64,000 bases of DNA. Source: Setaria digitata (taxonomy: Eukaryota > Nematoda > Chromadorea > Rhabditida > Setariidae). Position numbers and translations under genes: made by a program. Below are positions 48,334 through 64,000 of the stretch, one piece after another (position 1 is the stretch's first letter; each line of letters opens with the position of its first letter). Under the pieces are notes generated by a model. It was not told where the DNA came from. It was given only the letters and a program-made list of their open reading frames with translations, and made no database searches. The stretch is from NCBI GenBank assembly GCA_003640385.1, contig RCAB01000013.1, positions 62,001 to 126,000 on the forward strand, read 5' to 3'.

Positions 48334-50003
48334 CTAGGCAGGTTTATTCAATACTTTGGTAAGATCGTTGAAAAATCCCCAGTTAATGTTGTATTTATCG
48401 TTGACAGCAACTGGACCAAACATATCCTCATTACCAACGCTTAGACCTACAACGGGCTGTCTTGTGTATCGGACGAATTTAAGCAAAAATTTTGAAGGCT
48501 TTTTCTTAAATTAGCAAAGGTAAAAACAGGAAATGCTGTTGTTTTCCAGCAGTGTTCGGGCAATAACTGCAAAAATCACCTATTCTCTCATGTATATTTC
48601 CCGTGTTCTTATAAGATATTTTTAAAAAACCTTTTAAAGGGGCTAACGAAATGCCATCCCTTCGACCAACAGCCATGCCAAGTACGTTCACTGTTCGATC
48701 ATGACCAACTTCCACTTCTTCACCACGTCTCTGGTTGTGCCCAAGCGATTCTAGCAGCGTTAATAATGAAGGAATGATGGTTGTCGGCTAAAACTTTCAA
48801 ACATAAGAATCCAAAGATGTGTCAGTCTCTAATCTATCTTTTTCATTACTCTGTTTAGTTCTGGGTAACTTCATACATTACTGCAAATCTGGAAAAATCA
48901 TCTACGTTAAGCTTAGATGGAATCTTCGGGAAGTACGGCTTAGACATCAAAGGCATCGTTTTCTCTCACGACAGCAGAAAAATGTGCTAAATGAAAAAAT
49001 AATACTGACTAAACCACCCGGATAAGAGACTGCTGTTTAAAACAGAACGGAGTATGACGATTTTTGTTTTAGAGAAAAAATAAAATAAATTTTGAATTTT
49101 TGTTATATTCCACGAAGATGGATTATGGGACTTATCCATTTTCGAGAAATATATCAAAAGAATATGGTAAATGAGTAGATTTTGAAATACTATTTTTTGG
49201 AATTTTATGTCTTGAAATCTACAGGGTTTCAGCATAATGTCCTATATTTATCAATGGTAGGACTGGTGAACAAGCTCATTAGCGAATTTAGGGTGAACGA
49301 GTTATCGAATTGGAACGGTCTCAATGAATGAATCCTCGCAGAGGTTTTAAAAGTGATGCATCGAATAAGCTGATTTGGTGTTTTATTCTATTTTTCGACC
49401 TCTTGAAAAGGTGATTGCAACCTTAACAGTTGTATTCTTAACAGAACTGCTGCTTGTGTCTTGAAGTTCTGCAAATTTTGGAAAAAATAACGGATTTGTA
49501 AATAAGTCATTTTTCGGTGGAATAACTACAGTCGAAGTTGTATAGGAACGGATTGCTTGGAAATCCTGAACAAATGCATATATACAAATCGTATTCAAAC
49601 TAAATGAGCGCTAATAAATTGATCCAAATAAATGGATTTAATCTATAATGCAACTGGTACAATTTTTTTGGAAATTGTCATACCTTAACCTACAGAAATA
49701 TAATCAAAACCCACCACATCTTTATTCCCCATTTAATTTTTCTTTTCTTTTTTTTGAATACTAATACAATATTTTTAAAAAAATGGTATAAAAATGGTAT
49801 TTTTTAAATGGTATAAAAATGCAGAAGAAAATGCATATCTTGGTGAGTTGATCAAGCTTACTAAAGGATTTAACAAATGGGTCGAAAAGACGCTGCAACA
49901 TTGGTTTTTGTGTGGTACTCATTTCTAGCTTCCTTTTCGGCTTCAAGAAATCGAATACAGATTGTGATGGACCTATTAAATTATCTTGACGTTCTTTTTC
50001 CAC
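48334..50003 (-). CDS. Unrecognised multi-exon gene (hypothetical protein)
   Basis: I do not recognise this protein. Exon-like pieces on the minus strand, right to left: about 49831-50003 (VEKERQDNLIGPSQSVFDF, then KPMLQRLFDPF), about 49431-49567 (DFQAIRSYTTSTVVIPP), possibly about 48924-49000 (MPLMSKPYFPKIPSKLNVDD), about 48640-48790 (EVEVGHDRTVNVLGMAVGR), and a last piece ending at the TAG 48334-48336 (LSVGNEDMFGPVAVNDKYN). Most have good acceptors (TTTTTTAG, TTGTTCAG, AGTTTTAG) and conserved-looking composition. The start codon was not found. The join into the last exon is unresolved: either an acceptor at 48505 (wrong phase) or one at about 48442 (right phase). No signal peptide or known domain is visible. 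Confidence 0.4.
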
Positions 50004-50230
50004 CTAAAAAATTTATGATTCTGGCTAGTTTGACAGTGAAAAAACTTGAAGAGGTTTAATACAAGATCAAATAAGATTTCAAATAATTTGTATCATAATA
50101 GACTGAAGATTCATTTTTTTTCTGCTAGGCAAAAACGTTTTGAAGTTGTTCCGTTTAATGTGATCATAACAGATATTTAGAAATCTTGGCAGAAATTATA
50201 CTTCATCGGACATCTAGAAATAATATTCAG

Positions 50231-51134
50231 CAAAAATTATACTTTATCTGGAAATCCGAGTGCTTTCGCGCTGTGCTCCATAATGTTAGCAGCTCTGATC
50301 CACGGCTTCAACCACGGGGAAATCATTTGGTCAGTGTCTACCTGACTTTTAGTAAGTGCTTCTGAAATCTTTCCTCAGTGGTTTCATTTCCTCAACTTTT
50401 ACTAGGAAGTCTTACCATATGAAAAATCATACAGATGTGAAGAAATAAAACTTTTCCGAAATAATAAGTATAGTGATTGGAATAGTATAGTAATATGTCA
50501 TATGTGTGGAAGGTAAGTATAAATTACTAAATCTTTCCAATAAAGTTGGGAATACATCTCAAAGTTTCATCATATCACTTTTCCCTTTTCCCAAAAAAAA
50601 AAAATTTCTCGAAGGGAAGAGCAGAGGACAATAAGAATTTTACAGCCGACTGCAACGTTTATCCTTCAGTCAAGTTAACTTGCTGCACAGGTAAAGTAAC
50701 TCGCTAATCAATTGTTCAACGATAGCAATTGCTTCGCGGCTACGGTAGAAATGTTTGGAGAAAAATGAAACGAACCAGGAAGAATTTGTTGTGTATTTGA
50801 AGATCTCAGTAATAGCAGGAATAATTGCAATCGCCATAGTGAAAAGCTATCGGAAGACATAATAAATATGTATTTTAAAATTGTGGGAACCACAAGTAGT
50901 ACTGGTTCTGGTGCATACATTTGGGTCAACCGACCATCGACCCACCTTCATGTTAATTTGGTATTTGGACAACACACTGATGCGACGAACAATAACTTCC
51001 TCGAGTATCCATTCTATGGCGACCGAAATGTATACGCGATGATGACCATTTCTGACACTCATCTTTATTTCAACAAAAAGATATTTAACGAAGAAAATCA
51101 GCTTCTTCTTCGTCTGCTTCATCCAGTTCAATAG
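50231..51134 (+). CDS. Unrecognised multi-exon gene with a CxxC motif (5' end missing)
   Basis: I do not recognise this protein. Three exons join with matching phases: 50231-50329 (SECFRAVLHNVSSSDPRL; acceptor TATTCAG, donor TTG|GTCAGT), 50406-50512 (EVLPYEKSYRCEEIKLF; acceptor TTTTACTAG, donor AAG|GTAAGT) and 50819-51134 (TTSSTGSGAYIWVNRP, STHLHVNLVFGQ; acceptor AATAGCAG, stop TAG). Across the second junction the sequence reads CHMCGRNNC, which could bind metal. A tiny upstream exon at 50129-50159 (QKRFEVVPFN) is possible. No start codon was located. The antisense strand is also partly open, but its pieces do not join in phase. It ends tail to tail with rpb-2. Confidence 0.45.
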
Positions 51135-51531
51135 CATCCATACTCAATCACTTCCCTCAGATCCTCTTTTTTTCGTTTATGCAGTAATAATATCTTTCAT
51201 AGCATCAATGTGAACTTTAGACGAGGCACACTCCAATGCTTCAGATAGATAGTGAGGAAAATGTTTTAATTTTCTTAGTAAGTCAAAGGAAAACCAAAGA
51301 TATACTATAATCATTAAATCAGCACTTAAACAAACAGTTCCAATCTCCGGCAATCAAAAAATTCTACTTGCAAAAAATAAAGTTCAAAGCAATAACAACC
51401 CAGAATGATGGTTAAGTATATATCCACTGTTTGAAAAACTTCAAATTCAGTCAAAACACAAAATACAAATAACAAAACAACTTTTTTTCATTAAAAATGC
51501 AATCGAGATCGACACCATTTTTATAACAAAT
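51135..51531. other. Convergent intergenic region
   Basis: About 400 bp between the 3' ends of the plus-strand hypothetical gene and rpb-2. It contains a plus-strand AATAAA at about 51375 that could serve the hypothetical gene. Nothing else seen. Confidence 0.5.
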
Positions 51532-58561
<7,030 letters not shown>

Positions 58562-58580
58562 TCTCTCTAAAATTTAAAAA
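58562..58580 (-). promoter_or_regulatory. Acceptor-like site just 5' of rpb-2 ATG (probable SL trans-splice site)
   Basis: The minus strand reads AAATTTTAG followed by AGAGA and the ATG, so an acceptor lies 5 nt before the start codon. There is no coding exon upstream. This spacing is characteristic of spliced-leader addition. Confidence 0.55.
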
Positions 58581-59814
58581 TGACAAATATTACACAAATA
58601 GTAATAAAATGACATAAACAAATTAGATACCCCAAATCGGACTTCAGTTGTAAGAAATTCTAAATAATCTTATGAACAACCAGCAGATATTAGTATTACT
58701 AAATCCTCTTCAGAAACACGAAGCAACAGACAATAATTTCTTCTGACTTTAAATATTTTAAATAGAAATCGACGTGTAGTCGAAGGGAGGTAAGAAAGCA
58801 ATAAAGCCACATTGGCAGTGTTTCAAACATGTTTTGATTAAGAGAAATAATGCCTTCCTTATCACTACGTATACTAATGTATTTGACATATTACAGGAAC
58901 TAAATCTTGAAATCTCCTGTATCTGAAAACTTTATGCCCCTGCTTTCTCAGACTCCCATTGTGGAATTCTGATTACCTAACAGTCTCCGTTTATCTTTCT
59001 GAAAATATTTGAAATATGCAAGAGGTAAGCAAATCCAATACTGTAGTGAAAAGTTCATTCGTAATACTGATTATTTAAATGCGGAGCAAGCAGGGAGCAA
59101 AGTACTGATATAGCCAACTCCTCGAAATCGGCAACAACAAATACCCTCCCACTGAGTCCAATTCTTAACTGCCATACGCACTTTCTTCACGCAGCTCTCC
59201 AAAGTATTGTATGTCAAAATGAGGATTTAATTCAGTATTCATAGTTGCTTGTTTGGTATGTCACGCACCACGGGGGAAGAAATCAAAGTAAACAACGACT
59301 CAAAACCCACTTTCCTAAATGACGGACAAAGCTCCAATAATATGTCACCCATGAAACTTTCACGGTCATTACTATCTTAGCCGGACGGTATTTCACGGTT
59401 GCATAAGGCCCACAAAAACCCTGAGCGCGAAATGACCGACCGGACTGCGCCCTCCTGCGTTGCTTCTGTTCGGACCTGACCGTTTTCTGTGTCTCTAGTG
59501 CGCTGCGCCTTCAATACTACGCGTGTTCATTTCTAAAGCTCTCGACATTTTCGTCAAATTCATGGAACATTGTTGGGAAATTTTATGCAGACTGCTAAAT
59601 CTAAACTTTGACCTCTAACACCAACACGTGCACTTGCTCGTGAATCTCTCACATATATATATATATGAGCGTAGTAGCCAACGGAAATGAGTTCCTTCCT
59701 TACGTGCTTGTTCATTCTGTTTCTACTTTTTTGAATCCTTCCACTTTGCTAATTGAGAATTGTAATTCTTGAACTGAGTTCAAGGAGGTTCTCGAGAATG
59801 AGTTGAAGAGTGAA
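58581..59814. promoter_or_regulatory. Divergent promoter region between rpb-2 and INO80E-like gene
   Basis: About 1.2 kb separates two genes transcribed away from each other, so it must hold both promoters. It contains an unusually GC-rich stretch at about 59395-59520 (AGCGCGAAATGACCGACCGG and similar) in an otherwise AT-rich window, and a short TATATA repeat at about 59653-59666. No coding sequence is seen. Promoter function is inferred from position. Confidence 0.5.
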
Positions 59815-61904
59815 ATGTTTTCAGATGTTATGTTGGAATCGGAACAACAGCAGCAGATGACCGACAATAGGTCAATGGGAGGGTGCCAACAAGGTAACCC
59901 TACCCAGCAGCAGCAGCTGACTTTTCTCGTTACAACTCAACAGCCACTACCCTCTGTGGGTCATGTTATCGGACAACAACAGTCAATTCAGAATCAAAGT
60001 TGCTATATGTCAACGGGACAAATGACAAGTGGCTTGAGCTGCATCCCTTCTCCTGTATCCTCAAGAACATCTTCCACACCGCAGACGCATTCTTCGGCAA
60101 TTTCCTCCCCATCCCCGCTTTCGGTGCAGTCGACCAGTGGAGGTCAGTGTTCGGTACAGCTCAGGGGCACTGCTTCCTGTCCACCTCAGTCCTCATCAAA
60201 TCCATCCCCACTGTCGTCTGCTCGAGTTAGTGCACCTTCACCTTTGCAAGCCCCGTCTAATGCAGGTGTAGTTCCTCATTTCCAACGGCAGCATTCCGTG
60301 TCATTTACACCGACTGCGGGGTCACATTCAGAACATCACAGATCCGCAACTAGTAGGAGTTTCGATGGAGATTACGAAAGCATTCATCAGCAACAACCCA
60401 TCATGTGCGATCCTTCTTCACAACAGATGCACCATACCTTGCAGCTGCAGCAAGCTCGTCAGCAACACGTTCTGCACTCTTCTCGCATGCAACAACAGCA
60501 GCAGCAAAAATGCTTGAAACAACAGACAACATTAAGTCAGCATCAGAACATTCAACAGCAACAACATTGCCAGCAGTCTCAGCTACTGCAGCAGCAGCAG
60601 CAGCAGCAACTGCATATACTGCAACAAACACAGCAACAGCAAAATTTTTCCCATCCACGAGCTGTCCCTCAGAAACAGCAAGTACAAATGCAGCAGCTAC
60701 AGCAACCACAGCAGTTGCAGATGCAGTCGCAGCACGGATATGTACAAATTCCCGTACAAAAGCAGCAGTTAAAGAAGCACTTCACACAACAGCAGGACGG
60801 TGACGAAGAGGAAGAGGAGGAGTTGCAGCAACGGCCGTTGACAGCAAAAGAGGAGTACAGGGAACTGAAGCATCGGTTCAAATTCCTCGTTTATGTAAGT
60901 TCTAAGAAAGTAGTATGCGTAAGTGGGAGATAGCGCTATACGAGTTGGCAGTGATATCTTCTGTCAGGACCATATCTCGCAGACAGAGTTGTTTCAGGAG
61001 AACGAGTGTTACCAGGAGGAATTGCGTAATTTGCAAAGGAAGTTATTGAAACTTTCAAGGGATAAAAACTTCTTATTGGATCGCCTTTTACTGTACGAGA
61101 AACTGAGTGACTCATCGGACGAGTCGGATTCATCTGTGAAAACTGTAGAGGAAAAGGCGCCACCTAAAAAGTATTCCGTTTATAGTGTCATGACTTATGG
61201 GAATATAATGAAATCATCACAAAGGTTTTTGTTCAAGAAGGTTGTCAATAAACAGAGCAGAGCATAATATCCCATGTGTTCCGTTCCTGTTACATAAAAT
61301 CTCTTGCATAATCCGGTGCTTAAGGGAGGTGGGTTGTGAGAACGTCCGTCCTTTATTTGTACAAATGTGGTTTAATAGAAAAATTCCATTATTCTTAGCT
61401 TTTGTTCGCAGCCTATTTTTAGGAAGTCTCGTCCCCCTGCTTCAAGGCGTCGTTCAACTAACACGAGAGCTAGAACAACTAACAGTGCCAGTTGTATGGA
61501 TTCCGATACGGCGAAGATCTCACTGACGGAACAGGTGCAAAAGCAACAATCACAACAATCGTCGGATCAACAACGACAATTACCGGTGCAAGCTGCAGGT
61601 TCTTCAGCTTATTAGTATTCGTATTTCCAAATTCTTCACAGGAACGGTTTGAGGGGAATCTTGTATGTAAATTGTTTTGATTAGTTTAGAGGCATCTACT
61701 ACCATCAATGTTCCGGTTTGTTCGGGCTCGGAGATGAACGTCAGAGAGCAGCGCTCTACTGTTCCGGTTCCAGTATGCTGTTCGTCAGAGCGGAATATTA
61801 AAAGAGAAGAAGCTGTAATCAACACTCCAGTAGGTGACGATGCAGTATTTGAAGAAAATCGAAGTGGTCAGTTCTCGTCATCCGCTTTCACATCACCTCA
61901 ATGA
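59815..61904 (+). CDS. INO80E: INO80 chromatin remodelling complex subunit E-like protein, Gln-rich
   Basis: Four exons with matching phases: 59815-60894, 60998-61170, 61423-61598 and 61690-61904, giving 547 aa. The conserved core spans the first junction: [16 protein letters not shown], then [19 protein letters not shown], then [17 protein letters not shown]. This is the coiled-coil signature of INO80E, which scaffolds the metazoan INO80 ATP-dependent nucleosome remodeller in the nucleus. An acidic serine stretch ([10 protein letters not shown]) follows, as in the vertebrate protein. It differs in having a roughly 340-residue N-terminal extension rich in Gln and Ser/Pro with several polyQ runs, where vertebrate INO80E starts close to the core. 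A basic patch ([15 protein letters not shown]) and a Ser-rich tail follow. The ATG at 59815 is chosen because the frame upstream carries no earlier ATG after a TGA. Confidence 0.85.
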
Positions 61905-62631
61905 TATATGCTTTGTCTGCAATCATAATGCGAAGTCTCTTGGATTTCAAATCTCTCCAGTTTTCAGTTCGTTGTTATTACATATATACCTGTGAGTACA
62001 AGAAATTAAACAGAATTTTCTTGATATTTGTAAGTTAAACGAAATGAATAGGGGAAATTTCGTCAATGTTTCCTGATGTTATTAGATTTGTTATTGCGTT
62101 GTGCCTCTTCAACACTACCAATATTTCGAACACAGCTTCAGCGACCAAGATTCCTCTTCCTTTTGCGTTTTCTTTAGCATTAGAAAAAGCTTATTGAGCT
62201 ACAGTTCTGAAAGGAAGAGTTCGCAGAATTGTCATGAGTTTCGTCTACATTTCATGTTGCTCCTTTTTTCTGAAGAAAAACTTATTTAACAGTGATCAAC
62301 CTTTATTTACGATTCTCACGTGTTTTGTTCACTGAACATTGAACAAAAGCGGTATTTTTTGTTTCTTTGGTATTAATGCATTCGTATGTAGCATACAAAA
62401 ATTCGGCTGTTTTCGATTTGTCACGTAGATTTAATATACTCCGTGTACTCCGAAGACTATGTCTATCATATCTGTTGAAGATGTAGAAAAGTAATGGTTT
62501 GAAGCGTTCATTTAGGTGGAGGCCTAGAAGAAATCCGTGTGTGATGTTGTTTGAATAACTTAGAACAGTGAAATCTTTTTCCGGGTGCTTTCTCCATTTT
62601 ACAGGTGTTCTTGAGTTAGTCTTTCCTTTAA
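61905..62631. other. Intergenic region between INO80E-like and UNG genes
   Basis: About 730 bp with both flanking genes on the plus strand. It probably contains the INO80E 3' UTR. An acceptor-like CATTTTACAG at 62595-62604, 28 nt before the UNG ATG, could be a trans-splice site. A 116-codon minus-strand frame (62303-62653) has no in-frame ATG and no recognisable family, but its stop overlaps AATAAA. Confidence 0.5.
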
Positions 62632-63966
62632 ATGATGAAAAATAACGTCCCAATCAATAAAACATCTGTTGTCAAAACAGCAAGAAAATGTGGTGATCTT
62701 ATGTCTTGGCTTAAACGGAACGAAGAGACGGCGGAAAAAGAAATTGAGGCAAACCTTTCCCTTGTTGAAAAGAAAGGCGCTTTAGGTTCGTTATTTGCTT
62801 GCTAATTTGGTTTGTAAGGGTAGCCTTGTTTTTTGTACCTCACAAAGGTGATTTTCCTGTGGTTTTTAAAAGTATCTAGCAAGTTGTGGGCGCTTCTGGA
62901 TTTAGAATCTGGAAAGGGAAATATCGGATCAACAAGCTCAGCAGAGTATTTGCGAAGTCTGGTTGAAGATGTTGGTTGGAGACGAGTGCTTATGGTTGAG
63001 TTCCGGAAAGATTATATGGATAGAATTGTCAAATTTTTAAAAGTGGAGAAGGGAAAGGTGAGCTGGATTAGCAGGTGGAAAACTTTCCTTTAAAGATTTA
63101 AGTAGGGTGGCTGAATAAGGTTCCCTTTCGATGGATTCCTTCTACAAAGGCTGATCATTGAGGTTTTTTTACTTCAGGGTGTGAAGATTTTTCCTCCACA
63201 ACATCAAATATTCAACGCTTTTAATCTCACTCCACTCAATCGAATCCGTGTTGTGATTATAGGCCAAGATCCTTATCATGACGATAATCAGGTAATTTAA
63301 TTTTCTGCAATTTGAATTTTGTGGTTGCAGTAGTTTATGATAATTTCAATAAAATTCCAGGCGCATGGGCTGTGCTTCTCAGTTTGCAAAGGTATCAGAC
63401 TTCCTCCTTCGCTTGTAAATATCTACAAGGTAAGACTTTTAAAAATTGTGGCATTACTGTTGCAATTTTAATTTCATATGTTTTATTTGGCAATATTTAA
63501 GGAATTGAAAACGGATATACCAAACTTCAAGATCCCGAATCATGGCTGTCTTGAGTCTTGGGCCCAACAAGGTGTCTTTATGTTGAACGCCACACTGACG
63601 GTTGAGTAAGTTTTTGTAGTTATTAAATAATGTATTCGGTGTTTCAAGCATACCTGTTTTTTTGTACTATTGTTTCTGTTAGTGGTTGGAAGACTTGTAG
63701 AGGAATACTGATATTTCGATGAAAATATGTAGATTTTATAGACATTTATACAAGATGCAACTTTTATTTACAAATTAATTTAATTGCGTAAAATCTACAG
63801 GGCCCATCGACCGAATTCACATAACCATATCGGTTGGCAGAAATTCACTGATGAAGTAATTCGTATCATTTCGCGTGACTGTAGAGGGGTCGTGTTTTTG
63901 CTTTGGGGTGGATTTGCTCACAAGAAAGAGTATATAATTGATAAAAAGAAGCATGTTATTATCAAG
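62632..63966 (+). CDS. ung-1: Uracil-DNA glycosylase (family 1 UNG), 3' end outside window
   Basis: Removes uracil from DNA by cleaving the N-glycosidic bond, the first step of base excision repair. Exons with matching phases: 62632-62785, 62873-63057, 63178-63291, 63361-63429, 63502-63605 and 63801-63966 (donor AAG|GTTGTT). Motifs: the catalytic water-activating loop GQDPYH at 63262-63279 (Asp is the general base), AHGLCFSV, the uracil-binding segment [10 protein letters not shown] (Asn), AHRPNSH corresponding to QANSH, and [12 protein letters not shown]. The final DNA-intercalation motif HPSPLS is not reached before the window ends. The N-terminus ([14 protein letters not shown]) is short and basic. 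Two adjacent ATG codons lie at 62632 and 62635; either may start the protein. Confidence 0.95.
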
Positions 63967-64000
63967 GTTGTTGTTTATTTAGTCTTTTCTTGGAAACTTA

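Noticed and set aside
50850..51146. Minus-strand reading with a possible acidic start (MDAIELDEADEEEADFL) and a segment resembling a histone H2A helix (VYISVAIEWILEEVI)
   Set aside because: The pieces do not join in phase, the histone likeness is only a few residues, and the plus strand of the same DNA is one exon that joins in phase with its neighbour.
60401..60709. Ala-rich frames on both strands across the INO80E polyQ region
   Set aside because: CAG/CAA runs read in other frames give poly-Ala or poly-Ser; the Gln frame connects in phase with the conserved core.

Overview
The window is AT-rich nuclear DNA of a nematode, most probably a filarial or related clade III species. The evidence is short exons with TTTCAG-type acceptors, acceptors 5-7 nt upstream of start codons (as in spliced-leader trans-splicing), and the nematode matrix protein DIG-1 (mesocentin). 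The species assignment is inference; the gene families are read directly from the translations.

Positions 192-28163 (minus strand) hold most of one giant gene, the dig-1/mesocentin orthologue. From right to left it runs: signal peptide and likely furin site, a Cys-containing N-terminal region, a sushi domain, two EGF-like modules, about 7 Ig and 11 fibronectin III domains, an acidic EGF-like module, a single 7.1-kb exon of degenerate PTD..G....GPDG repeats, and the start of a von Willebrand A domain that leaves the window. Splice phases agree at every junction I checked. The first intron carries, on the plus strand, a hairpin whose 5' arm begins with the first 14 nt of let-7.

Positions 28.2-45.2 kb show no gene I can support. 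At 45.2-47.7 kb (plus) lies a TTBK/CK1-type protein kinase gene whose N-terminal exon has a 42-bp tandem duplication with an in-frame TAG. At 48.3-50.0 kb (minus) and 50.2-51.1 kb (plus) are two unrecognised multi-exon genes, inferred from phase-matched exons.

Positions 51532-58561 (minus) hold a complete 26-exon rpb-2 gene, encoding RNA polymerase II subunit RPB2 (1171 aa as assembled). Across a 1.25-kb divergent intergenic region lies a four-exon, glutamine-rich INO80E-like chromatin remodelling subunit (59815-61904, plus). It is followed on the same strand by uracil-DNA glycosylase (62632 to the right edge, 3' incomplete). The right 13 kb is thus a compact housekeeping block for transcription, chromatin and DNA repair, while the left 45 kb is one giant matrix gene plus its sparse upstream region.
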